A stretch of 64,000 bases of DNA, from positions 19,923,231 through 19,987,230 of the forward strand of contig NC_052671.1 in assembly GCF_016802725.1 (NCBI RefSeq), in the 5' to 3' direction. The notes under the pieces are model-generated. The model did not search any database. It had not been told where the DNA came from and saw only the letters and a program-made list of their open reading frames with translations. This stretch comes from Solenopsis invicta (taxonomy: Eukaryota > Arthropoda > Insecta > Hymenoptera > Formicidae). The position numbers and the translations under genes are program-made. Below are positions 47,478 to 58,369 of the stretch, piece after piece (position 1 is the first letter of the stretch; each line of letters starts with the position of its first letter).

Positions 47478-48180
47478 TTACTGCTCCCCCTCCTCGGGAA
47501 GCTCCACAGCAAATTCCGGATCACCAAAGAAGGGATCAATGGCAGCAATATTCTCCCACTCATCATCGGAAAGAATAAATAGATCAAAATCGTCAAAGGC
47601 TCGGGGGTCAACGAGGTCGTCCAGGGCCTCATCAAAAACCTCGCCCACCGCGACGATTTCCTCATTCACAGGAGGTTCCTCCAGTTCCATCTCCTCCAGA
47701 ATCTCGACCCCTTCTTCCGGAATCTCGGCACCAAAATGGAGCTCTAAAAGCTCCGGATCAATCTCGTAGAGATCGTCGAAATCGCCGGTGGCCACTGACT
47801 CTTCAGGAGCCACCTCTTCAGGAGCAGGCGGCACTAAGAAATACATTTTTCACGTGAACAGTCTGACGGTCAAATAAAGACTGAGAAAAAAATTAACGAG
47901 CAAAGGGCAGCAAGAGTTTACAAAGTCAAGAGACACCAGGTGTAGAAACCTGACATCAGAAGATACGAGGAGGAAGAAAAGAAACGGAATATAACAAAAC
48001 GAAAGAAAACTTACCATCCTCCCCAAAAAACGCTCGAAATCGACGCTCAAAATCAGCGTCATCAACAAAATCCATTACGAGGACCGGACCGGGATCCTCG
48101 AAATCAAAGTCATCCTCAGGAAGGAGAGGATATATGCCCTCATGCTCCCAAAAGGGAAAAATCGGCGAATAAAAATACAT
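47478..48180 (-). CDS. Antisense acidic ORF(s) between pol and env, possibly two exons
   Basis: On the minus strand two ORFs begin alike with MYF. One is 48180 to 47956 (74 aa; acidic DDFDFEDPG) and the other is 47846 to 47478 (122 aa; about a third Asp/Glu, with EEVAPEESV, DDLYEIDPELLEL, DDEWENIAAIDPFFGD). A good donor (GTAAGT, 48014-48009) interrupts the first. An AG at 47835-47834 in the second would join 166 + 356 nt, exactly 174 codons, keeping both in frame. The sequence upstream of each MYF start shares CAGTCTTT-NN-TTGAC-N-GT, so the two may be an old duplication. The composition is far from that of the AT-rich neighbours. Either it is an antisense gene of the element or a cargo fragment; a chance ORF is less likely. 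Function is unknown. Confidence 0.45.
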
Positions 48181-48341
48181 AATTAGATTAATTTAATTAC
48201 ACCACCAACAGTCAAGGAAAGACTGTCGGCCGAATAAAAAATCAAAAACGACATAGTCGAAGCCGAGAATAAAATCTTGCTGAATAAAATATAATTATCA
48301 AGAGAGATGATAACATGAAATAAAAACCCTGATGCTTACAG

Positions 48342-50149
48342 GTGTTGCATTGCGTGGACCAACATCGTGAGAACGAAACTAAAGACCGCACCAACTAAAG
48401 GAACAGAAAATCAACCGTACGAAATAGAGAGATTTGTCCACCATCCAGGAATATATTTCGAGATAATAGGAAACCTTCACCAATTAGACTCAACATGGAA
48501 AATGGTGATCCGAATAGATTCCACATCGTTAACAAATCGATTGGAACAATTGAGACAATATCTACAAAAAACAAAAAGTATGTGCCACTTTTTTGCAGTC
48601 GCAAATAAAGATACATGTCAAAACCTATACGAGATTACAAAAGATGACTATGAAGAAATAAATAAAGAGCTAATAAAAATAAATTCCATGTGCGAATCAT
48701 CAGAATTAAGAAAAAGAGGCCTAGTTGACGGAATAGGCACAATAGCCAAGTCTTTATTTGGCACAATGGATTCCAACGACGAAAAATTAATTAACGAACA
48801 ATTAACCGCATTACATGACGAACAACAAAAGGCACAACATGCAGTAAAAAATCAAATTAAAATACTGCAACAAACAATAGCTCATATGGATAACACGGAA
48901 GAAATAATACAAAAAAAACGAAAATCTTCTCGCAAACGCGACAAAAAATCTAAGGGAACACCTAATAACCAATGAACGTCAAAGTAATATTCACGAACAT
49001 TTTATCACAATCAACGCAATCGTAGCAGACTTAAACCGCGACATAAAAGATACACTAGATTATTTAACCACAATAAAACAAGGGATCTTACATCCCAGAT
49101 TAGCACCGATAAAAAATATAATAGAAAATCTAAAAGAAGCGAGCTTACAATTGCCGGAAGGACTCTACTTCCCATTCCGCATTAACAAAAATAAATGGTT
49201 CGAGATAGAAAAAGTAATAACTATAAGCGCGTACTGCGACACTAACAATATATTCTCGATATTAGAATTTCCATTAATATCACATCCAAAATATAAAATA
49301 TTAAATATAATTTCGTTACCTGTACCGGAAAGCGAAAATATAGCTACGATCATCAAGATAAAGAATCCGTTAATAGCGATAAGCTCCGAGCAACGCGCGT
49401 ACATAACACTTTCGCATAATGATCTACAAGCGTGTAAACTTACTAACACTGATTATTTATGCAAACAAAATTTCCAAATACAAAAAATAAATAACAACCC
49501 AATTTGTGAGGTAAACATATATATAGAAAATAAAATTCAAAAAGAAAATTGCGAGATAAAGCAAATCATAACAAGTAACATCATGTGGATACCCCTAAAA
49601 AATCCACATGCATGGTTATACTCATCGCCAACGAAACAATATATTAATATAAATTGTAAAGACCACGGACAAATAAAACAAGAAATTGAAAATACTGGTA
49701 AAATAAAATTAAGAAATAATTGTGAAATTATAAGTCATGAAATAATACTAAAATCACCAAAAGTAATGAATGAAACGAGAATAGAATCATATCTACCAGA
49801 GTACAATATCTCACTACCAAGAGATAATGTAAATATATCTCAAGCGATACAAATACAGAAAATCAATACAAAACATTCAGAATTGAAAAATCTACAAACA
49901 GAATTACAAGAATTGAATGATGACATGAATAAAAATAATAATACGTATTTTCAATCAAAACATTTTATTTATCCAATGGCAACCAGTGGCTCTACCATGA
50001 TAATAGTCACAATAATTGTTATAAGCCTAATAATATACGTTATAAGGAAAAAGAAACGGAGTAACTCCGAGAAACGTGTAACAATAGAATTAAAAGATAA
50101 CGATGAACCAAAATCAATTTTCAAACGTAACAGAAGTGCACGTTTCTAA
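48342..50149 (+). pseudogene. env: Errantivirus-type Env (baculovirus F-like), frameshifted
   Basis: The frame after the acceptor at 48340-48341 runs to a TGA at 48973-48975. It contains a basic cleavage-like site followed by GLVDGIGTIAKSLFGTMDS (about 48718-48774), the fusion-peptide region shared by errantiviral Env and baculovirus F proteins. Homology then continues in another frame (49151-50149), with a Cys-containing ectodomain, a membrane segment near 49985-50045 and a basic tail (RKKKRSN). The switch lies at or after an eight-A run at 48911-48918, a typical slip site. Only one lesion is evident. Function in the family is membrane fusion and cell-to-cell passage; this copy is interrupted. 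Confidence 0.85.
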
Positions 50150-50190
50150 CTTAATAACCTTTTTTTTTTTTTTTTTGGAAACTCCGTTTT

Positions 50191-50260
50191 CTTTTCCGAC
50201 GGGGGAGGGGTATGCAGAAAAACTCCTTCCCTTCGTTTTTCTTTCTCAACGGGGGAAGAG
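50191..50260 (+). promoter_or_regulatory. Two polypurine tracts before the 3' LTR
   Basis: GGGGGAGGGG (50201-50210) and GGGGGAAGAG (50251-50260) are each preceded by a pyrimidine-rich CTTTTCC/CTTTCTC and by AACTCC, so the 50-bp block is duplicated. The second abuts the LTR and is the one expected to prime. Confidence 0.75.
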
Positions 50261-50882
50261 TGTTGTAGCCTAAGCTAACACCAGTGCATAGCAACAAAAA
50301 GCGATTTCGTTGCTATGCATATATTCGCTAAACGCGAAAGTAACGGATCGTCTTTCGAGACTTCCTCTCGAAAGACGTGCAGAAAACGCGAGAGCTACGG
50401 AAAGCGCGGATCGTCTTTCGAGACTTCCTCCCGAAAGACGTGCAGAAAACGCGACAACGACGGAAGACAAGATAGTCTTTCGCCGGATGCCGCACCGCCG
50501 CCGATTCAGCATATAGCCGACCTGCAATTTAGCGTCAGCAATAGTGGAGGATAAAAAGGGCCTTCGAATCGGGAAACGGTGGAGAATAATTCGAACAACC
50601 GCTAGCGCAACATCACGGCCGTGCGTAACTAATACGTCGAGCCGTGAAGCGATAAGAAGATACCGCGCACCGCAGCCCGTAGTAACAGGGCATCTAAGTG
50701 TAAGCAACCACTGTATAAGAAGAAGTATTGAGAATAAATCTACATTATATTACATCAAGAAAGGTGTTTCTTGATTGGCAACCCGTCTGAGCTGCTGCCT
50801 TCCCGTGAGTTCTAACTCTTTGGGCAAAAGCGAATCCCGATATACCTACCGACGTCCCTGGAGCCATCACCGGGGCACAACA
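50261..50882 (+). repeat. 3' LTR of the errantivirus-like element
   Basis: 622 bp, the same as the 5' LTR except for one substitution, followed directly by the AAGT duplication. Confidence 0.95.
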
Positions 50883-51411
50883 AAGTGATCAATAAGCATT
50901 TCACTAATCTCTTCGAATTAGGAGAATCTTTGGTCATAAATCATAACACTGCAGTTACTGAACACATTAATACGAGTGAAGTCAAGAATAGTCCCAGCGG
51001 AATAGATTCCTTCGAATTCATAAACCTCCCCAACTTTCCGGAAATCAAATCTTGTACTCCTAACAATTCTCCGGAACTAGACCCTCTACCCCATGACCCC
51101 CTTTTTGCCATACCCTCCTACCCTCTTTCAATAGCTACATCCCCATTAACTCATGAACTCTCAGAGGATGAAGAATTAAATCGTGAAGTAGAAGCAATAT
51201 TAGCGAATCCCTTGCAACCTGCCCAATACACTGATTCAAACAAAACAAATCGTAGTTTTGTACCCCTCAGATCTTCAGTCGTCGCAGACCATGCATATTT
51301 GTACAATAATGAAAATCAATAAAACATTTTACGATTGTTAACGAACGATAAGAACCACCATAATAACCACCTCCTCTAACCCCTCTAATTCTTAGCATAT
51401 TACATAACTGA

Positions 51412-51597
51412 ATGCGCTACGTGCACATGTCCCAGTCAAGTTCAACAAACCAAACTATTTCTTTAGATACAAAATTGGCACTATTATTAAAAGCACGAAA
51501 GAACGTCTTAGCTAAAGTTAAAACCTTAGACCAACAGATTTCTAACGTACTACGCGAAACATTCCAGAATAGAATTCTAAATCCTTACAAGTTATAG
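51412..51597 (+). CDS. Small hypothetical ORF, helix-rich
   Basis: A 61-codon frame follows 90 bp after the split Pro/Ser-rich ORF. A second Met at residue 6 gives MSQSSSTNQTISL. The remainder (DTKLALLLKARKNVLAKVKT then LDQQISNVL) has the heptad look of a coiled coil. No family is recognised. It may be a downstream exon or a separate small gene of the same island. Confidence 0.3.
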   Translation: MRYVHMSQSSSTNQTISLDTKLALLLKARKNVLAKVKTLDQQISNVLRETFQNRILNPYKL

Positions 51598-51611
51598 CAG
51601 CAGCGCTAGCA

Positions 51612-51992
51612 GTGAGTTCCTATGATTTTGAAAATACAGTTTTAGAATTTCATCATCCCTCTCGACCTCAGTTAGTTATAGCACGCAGAGATAGGATTTG
51701 GTTAAAACGACCAGAATCCTTACAAATCACTCGAGTCATTCCAGTATCACCACCTATTGACTCATCTCTTCTAGCTTCCCAAACGGGACCATCCGCGACA
51801 GTAATACCCACGACTGAGGAAGTAACAAATTCTCCAGAAACCTCAGCTAGTTTAGAAGTTCCTCAGGGTCATGGTTTAGAGTCACTTCATTTAGAATCCC
51901 CTACACGTAGTACAATAAACTTTGAAGAGTTAGCCCCACCAGAAAGTATTCTAGAAAGATACCTTACTTTCAACAAACCAACACAATATTAA
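51612..51992 (+). CDS. Hypothetical Pro/Ser/Glu-rich ORF, no ATG
   Basis: The frame is open for 126 codons but has no internal Met and would need GTG 51612 or splicing; the AG just before it (CTAGCAG) could be an acceptor. The first 40 residues look folded (FENTVLEFHHPSRPQLVIAR, RIWLKRPESL). The rest is low-complexity Pro/Ser/Thr/Glu and ends ILERYLTFNKPTQY. It resembles the split ORF upstream in style, so both may come from one gene family or transcript. No family is recognised. Confidence 0.35.
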   Translation: MSSYDFENTVLEFHHPSRPQLVIARRDRIWLKRPESLQITRVIPVSPPIDSSLLASQTGPSATVIPTTEEVTNSPETSASLEVPQGHGLESLHLESPTRSTINFEELAPPESILERYLTFNKPTQY

Positions 51993-52200
51993 ATAATACG
52001 GTTAGAAGAGGTTGCAGTGCATTTGGGCGAATCAATTAAGAAGTTCCGAAAATATCGGCAGTCGAAGCATTTTTTCAAACCCAGCTCTCGGCATCCCGGG
52101 ACATTGCCGGACCAGCTAGTCCAAAATAAAAGACAGCAACCCTTTCACGCGTGACCTAGGTACGCGCTCGATCGGAAGGTCCGACCTCCGGACCGTGACA
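51993..52200 (+). repeat. Right end of the island, LTR-end-like
   Basis: The last 200 bp are GC-richer, contain AATAAA (about 52126) and finish CCTCCGGACCGTGACA, with satellite starting at the next base. CA at the end and the polyadenylation signal suit the R-U5 end of an LTR. The CGTGACA ending recurs at 6111-6117 and the ACCGTGACA ending at 32337-32345. Confidence 0.35.
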
Positions 52201-55200
52201 ATAGATAACGATTCATTTGCCATTCGCGCGGGGAAATTCAATAGTTTTGTTTCTGTTGCAGATCAACGTTTGTTCGAAGATTTCTGACGTAAAACACGTG
52301 AGATATCGTATAGATAACGATTCATTTGCAATTTGCGATGCGAACTTCAACAGTTTCGTTTCTGTTGCAGATCAACGGTTGTTCGACGGATTCTAACGTA
52401 AAACGCGTGAGTTATCGCATAGATAACGATTTATTTTCAATGCGGGCTGGGAACTTCAATAACTTCGTTTTCGATGCAGAGCATCACTTGTTCGACACGT
52501 CTTAACGTAAAACACGTCAGATACCGCAAAGATAACGATTCACTTGCAAGTAGCGTTGGGAATTACAATAGTTTTGTTTCTGTTGCAGATCAACGCTTGT
52601 TCGAATATTTCTAACGTAAAACACGTGAGATATCGCATAGATAACGATTCGTTTGCAATTCGCGCTGGGAACTTCAATAGTTTCGTTTCTGTGGCAGATC
52701 AACATTTGTTCGATGTTTTCTAACGTAAAACTCGTAAAATACCGCATAGATAACGATTCATTTGCAATTTGCGCTGCAAACTTCAATAGTTTCGTTTCTG
52801 TTGCAGATCAATGCTTGTTCGATGGTTTCTAACTTAGAACACGTGAGATATCGCACAGATAACGATTCATTTGCAATTCGCGCTGGGAACTGCAACAGTT
52901 TCGTTTTGGATGCAGATCAACGCTTGTTCGACACGTTTTAACGTAAAACACGTCAGATATCGCATAGATAACGATTCATTTGCAATTGGCGCTGGGAACG
53001 TCAATAGGTTCGTTTCTGTTGTAGATCAACGCTTGTTCGACACGTTTCAACGTAAAACACGTGAGATGTTGAAAAGATAACGATTCATTTGCAATTAACG
53101 CTTGGAACTACAATAGTTTTGTTTTGGACGCAGATCAACGCTTGTTCGACACGTCTAAACGTAAAACACGTCGGATATAGCATAGAAAACGATTCATTTG
53201 CAAATCGCAGTGGGAATTGCAATAGTTTCGTTTCTGTTGAAGATCAACGCTTGTTCGAAGATTTCTAACGTAAAAAACGTGAGATATAGCATTGATAACG
53301 CTTCATTTGGAATTCGCGCTGGGAAAGACAATAGTTTCGTTTCTTTTGCAGATTAACGCTTGTTCGAATATTTCTAACGTAAAACACGTGAGAGATCGAA
53401 TAGATAACGATTCATGTGCAATTCGCTATGGGAACTACAATAGCTTCGTTTTGTATGCAGATCAACAATTGTTCGACACATCTTAACGTAAAACACGTCA
53501 GATATCGCATAGATAACGATTCATTTGCAATTCGCCCTGTTAGCTTCAATAGTATCGTTTCAGTTGCAGATCAACGCTTGTTCCATTGATTCCAACGTAA
53601 AACACGTGAGATAACGCAAAGATAACCATTCATTTGCAATTCGCGCTGGGAACTTCAATAGCTTCGATTCTGTTGCAAATCAAAGCTTGTTCAAATATAT
53701 CTAACGTAAAACAAGTGAGATGTCGCATAGATACCGATTCATTTGCCATTCGCGCTGGGTTCTTCAATAGGTTCGCTTCTGTTGCAAATCAAAGCTTGTT
53801 CGAATATTTCTAACGTAAAAGACGTGAAATGTCGCAAAGATAACGATTAATTTGAAATTCGCCGTGGGAAATACAATAGTTTCGTTTTGGATGCAGATCA
53901 ACGCTTGTTTGACACGTCTTAACGTAAAACACGTCAGATATCGCATGGATAACGATTCATTTGCAAATGGCGCTGGGAACTTCAAAAGTATCGTTTCTGT
54001 TGCAGATCAACGCTTGTACGACACGTTTCAACGTAAAACACGTGAGATATAGAATAGATAACGATTAATTTGCAATTCGCGCTGGGAACTACAATAGTGT
54101 CGTTGTGGATGTAGATCAATTCTTGTTCGACACGTCCTAACGTTAAACACGTCAGATATCGCACAGATAACGATTCATTTGCAATTCGCTCTTGGAACTT
54201 CAAAAGATTCGTTTCTGTTGAAGATCAACGCTTGTTCGAAGGTTTCTAACGTAAAACACGTGAGATAACGCAAAGATAACGATTCATTTGCAATTCGCGC
54301 TGGGATCTTCAATAGCTTCGTTTCTGTTGCAAATCAAAGTTTGTTCGAATATTTCTAACGTAAAAGACGTGAAATGTCGCAAAGATAACGATTAATTTGA
54401 ATTTCGTGCTGGGAACCTCAATAGCTTCTTTTCTGTTGCAAATCAAATTTGTTTGAATATTTCTAACGTAAAACAAGTGAAATATCGCTTAGATAATGAT
54501 TCATTTGCAATTCGCGCTGGGAATTACAAAAGTTTCGTTTTCGATGCAGATCAACGCTTGTTTGACGCGTTTTAACGTAAAACACGTCAGATAGCTCATA
54601 GATAACGATTCGTTTGCAATTCGCTCTAGGAACTACAATAGTTTTGTTTTGGATGCAGATCAACGCTTGTTCGACACGTCATAACGAAAAACACGGGAGA
54701 TATGAATAGATAACGATTCAATTGCAATTCGCGCTGGGAGCTTCAATAGTATCTTTTCTGTTGCAGATCAACGTTGTTTGAAGATTTCCCACGTAAAACA
54801 CGTTAGATATCTCATAGATAACGATTCATTTGCAATTTGCGCTGGGAACGTCAATAGCTTCGATTCTGTTGCAGATCAACCCTTGTTCCATGATTTCTAA
54901 CGTGAAATGTCGCATAGATAACGATTCATTTGCAATTTGCGCTGGAAACTATAATAGTTTCTTTTTGGATGCAGATCAACTTTTGTTCGACACGTTTTAC
55001 CGTAATACACGTCAGTAGTCGCATAGATAACGATTCATTTGCAATTCGGCCTGCGAACTTCAATAGTTTTTTTTTTGATGCAGATCAACGTTTGATTTAC
55101 GCTTTTTAACGTAAAACACGTGAGATATCGCATAGATAACGATTTATTTGCATTTCCCGTTGGAAACTTCAAAAGTTTTGTTTCTGATGCTGATCAATTC

Positions 55201-55372
55201 TTGTTTGACGCTTTTTAACGTAATACACCTGAGATATCGCATAGATAATGTTTCATTTGCAATTTGAGCTTGGAACTTCAATAGTTATGTTTCTGATGCA
55301 CATCAACGCTTGTTCGACGTTTTTTTCGTAAAACACGTGTGATATCGCATAGATAACGATTCAGTTGTTATT
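52201..55372 (-). repeat. 109-bp satellite, reverse orientation
   Basis: About 29 reverse monomers occur. In many, the TTCGACGCGTTTTAACGTAAAA segment alternates with TTCGAATATTTCTAACGTAAAA, giving a mixed subfamily. The array begins mid-monomer (ATAGATAACGATTC) and ends at the Copia LTR. Confidence 0.9.
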
Positions 55373-55659
55373 TGTGGCTAATCACGAATACTAATCACGT
55401 GTATTCGTTATAAGAGATTTATTTGAGAGTAATTTTATACAGGTTATATTAACAGTCTTAAACGTGAACATCTCAGAAGGCGTACGGGGCAACCAAGTAA
55501 CATTCTGCGTTGTCAAGTGGGGAAAATGTAAAAACGTAATTCTTAGTTCAGCCTCCTGTCACACATCTTTCAGTCATCTATAGTTGCAATCTATCAATAT
55601 CCCTAGAAACAAAAAGGACTAAAGACATAAAACATAAATGATAAAAGCCATATCTCACA
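55373..55659 (-). repeat. 3' LTR of a Copia element (minus strand)
   Basis: Read on the minus strand it starts TGTGAGATATGG after a purine tract (AAGAGGGCGGAA) and ends TTAGCCACA, 287 bp in all. The satellite resumes on the far side. No second LTR is present in the window. Confidence 0.65.
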
Positions 55660-55678
55660 TTCCGCCCTCTTGATTTTA

Positions 55679-58350
55679 TCAATCCATTCTATTTATGATC
55701 TTCTTTATATGTTTTGATAGAGTCGGAGCTCCTAGCGGCTTTGTTAAACAATCTGTTGTCATATTCTCGCTTAATACGTGCTTGACTATAATATTTTTTT
55801 TTCTAACAGCCTCTTTGATGTAGTAGCATCTTCGGTTCATCAATTTTGATTTAGTTTTAAAACTTCTTCCGTTTGCCAATCTAGCAGCGTTCAAATTGTC
55901 ACAATTTAATTCTCTTTTTACTTCTTCTGTATATCCTATCTCATATAGTAATCTGGAGGTCCATATTATTTCCTTTAATCCCTCCAGCATAGCTTCTAGT
56001 TCGCTTTCCGTCGATGACAGTGCAACGATTGATTGTTTCTTACTTCTCCAATGTATCAAGTTTCTGTTTCTGTATAGTAGTAATACAGTAAAAGGTTTTG
56101 CGTCTTCTGTTCTGTCCCACGATGCATCAAATTCACATCTTATCTTCGTTGTTGAGTTCTCCCTTTTAAATTCCAAACAGTAATTAATAGTACCTTTCAG
56201 CTATCGAAGAATTCTCTTTAATGCTGCCATGTGCATTACTCTTGGTTTGTTGTTGAATTGTGATAAACAGCTCAATGCAAATGATATATCTGGTCTAGTA
56301 TGAACACTCAAGTACATTAGTCTTCCCATCAGCTCCTGATACGCTTGAACATCATCTCTCTCACTTCCTTCACAATCTTCCATTTTCGTGTTTATGTCTA
56401 TTAGCGTCTTCACAACATTACACTCTTTCATTCCATAGAATTCAAGTAATTTTTCAATGTATTTCTTTTGATGTACAGATACTTTTCCTTCTTCTTGATC
56501 TACTTGCATTCCTAGTACAACTTTTGCTTCTCCAAGGGCTTTAATGTCTATATATTTTCTAAACTTGTCAATATAGCTCTTCTTAAAAATATTATCACTT
56601 GACACTGTCGACATATCGTCTACATGTATTCCGCAGTAAAAGAATTTATTTCTCTCTCTGGCAAAAAATAAACAAGGGTCTTCCTTAGATTGGCTTAATC
56701 CACATTTAATTAGAGCATTGGTGAGAAATTCATTCCAGCACCTGCCAGTTTGTTTGAGCCCATATGTACTCCTTTTTAATCTGCACACTTTTTCCTTATT
56801 TACTTGTAGTCCATCTGGTAACTCCATAAGTATTTCCTCTTCTAATCTTCCATGCAGAAATGCTGTCTTCACGTCGTAGATTTTCATCTTCCTTTCTTCT
56901 TGTGCATTTATACTAAATAACAGTTTTATGGTCTCAATTCTTACTACTGGGGCAAATGTTTCACCATAATCTACTCCTGGTTGTTGCACATCCTTGTGCA
57001 ACTAATTGTGCTTTATATCTACATTGTCCTGTATTTGGATCTTCTTTTATATTAAACACCCACTTGCATTTAATAACTCTTTTATTCTTCAGTCGTGGTA
57101 TAATGTCCCATACTCCATGTTTCTTTATTGATGTCAATTCATCGTTAATAGTTTGTCTCCAATTTTTCCAATCTATTGACTTTTCTGCCTCTTGAACGTT
57201 TCTTGGAATATCTTTATATATTATTATCATTGCAGATTGCTGTTCTTTAATTCTTGTAAATCTTCTGACATTTTCCTGTTCCTTTCTTCTTTCATCTTCT
57301 TGTCTTAAATTTTTTCGCATTTCCATCATAGCTTTCGTTGTTCCTTTTGGTCTTCCTTTGATCTTCATTGCTGTTGGCTGCATTTGGATTTCCACACTTT
57401 CATTTTCTCCTATGCGTTCTTCAATTCTCTCATTTGTAGAATCTTCATTTTCCTCTTCTATTTCGTCTCTATCATCGAGTCCTCCCATATCTGCATCTTC
57501 ATATTCACTGCTTTCTGATTCTACTCTTCCTTCTCCTTCATTTTCTTGAATTTCTTCTTGATTTTCTCCCATATTATTATCATCATCTGATTCTAGTCCT
57601 ACAATAGTCAACTTGTTATCTATTATATGTTCTTCTTTCTTCTCTCTTTTCAATAATTCAGATCCATTTCTACTTTCATCGAATTTGACATCACAGTCTG
57701 TTTTTATTCTCCCTGTTTCAGGAATGTAGACTCTAGTATTATTTGCTGCATATCCTACAAATATTCCTTTAATAATCCCTTTAATAATCTTTGAATCGAA
57801 TTTTCTTCTTTCCTGTTCTTTATTCATAATATATGTCATGCAGCCGAATCTTCTAATATACTTGACATTTGGATTTCTTCCATTCCACATCTCATATGGA
57901 GTCTTTCCATGCACAGTCAATTTGCTCCTGTTCTTGATATGTACCACCGCACATGTTGCTTCAGCCCAAAAATTCATTGGCATCTTCGAATCCGCCATCA
58001 TTGTTTTGGTCATATCTATTACGGATTTGTTGGCACTTTCCACCACTCCATTACATTGTGCGGTCCTAGCAGGACTAAATTCATGTTATATTCCCTTCTC
58101 TTTCAACCATTTTTCCAACTTTTTCCTGTAAATTCTCCATTAGCCGATCTGATTGCTATCAATCTTAATCCAGACTGATTTCCTTCAGAATGTATAATCT
58201 TTTTAATTTTTCAGTTGCTTCTCCTTTTTCTTCTAATAATTGAATAAATATTACTCTTGAATCATTATATATAATTGTGAAAATGTAATGTTTTCCTCCG
58301 CGAGATGATGGATTAATCGGACCAACTAAATCAATGTGCTATAAATCCAA
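55679..58350 (-). pseudogene. pol: Ty1/Copia pol, 5'-truncated and interrupted
   Basis: On the minus strand the sequence starts abruptly at about 58350 inside the integrase core. A decayed stretch leads to the frame 58046-56961, which carries the integrase C-terminal half and a long acidic linker (EEENEDSTNERIEERIGENE). A frameshift near 57000 leads to reverse transcriptase (57001-56201: GVDYGETFAPVVRIET, DVKTAFLHGRLEEEI, STYGLKQTGRCWN). The catalytic box reads IHVDDM where Copia elements usually have YVDD. A TAG at 56203-56201 then separates RNase H (56176-55679: SIVALSSTESELEAM, then LTKPLG near the end). Gag, protease and the integrase N-terminus are absent. It is dead as a mobile element. 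Confidence 0.9.
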
Positions 58351-58369
58351 AATTATACTCGTTTTTTTA

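Larger units (their letters stand above)
41314..50882 (+). mobile_element. Errantivirus-like Ty3/Gypsy element with env, very young
   Basis: LTRs of 622 bp lie at 41314-41935 and 50261-50882, flanked by AAGT on both sides (41310-41313 and 50883-50886). I see one difference between the LTRs (CCTCCG/CCTTCG), so insertion is very recent. Inside are a tRNA-Leu primer site, a leader with a splice donor, gag-pol with one stop, an antisense ORF, an env with one frameshift, and two polypurine tracts. It lies within an ORF of the surrounding island. Confidence 0.96.
41048..51322 (+). pseudogene. Pro/Ser-rich ORF split by the errantivirus-like insertion
   Basis: An open frame from 41048 (just after a TAG that could also be a splice acceptor) to 41313 continues in frame at 50887-51322 once the Gypsy element (41314-50882) and one copy of its AAGT duplication are set aside. 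Combined length is about 233 codons. The first part is basic (RQTLRARRLKQRLLRL), then acidic with a run of Asn. The second part is Pro/Ser-rich and acidic (DEELNREVEAI). It lacks an internal Met, so an upstream exon or other start is needed; the 40111 exon is a candidate leader. AATAAA overlaps the stop codon at about 51320. The character is that of a disordered regulatory protein or viral phosphoprotein-like product, but no family is recognised. Confidence 0.5.

Noticed and set aside
52517..55018. Repeated short ORFs in both directions
   Set aside because: The same satellite read-through, with no start context or conservation beyond the DNA repeat.
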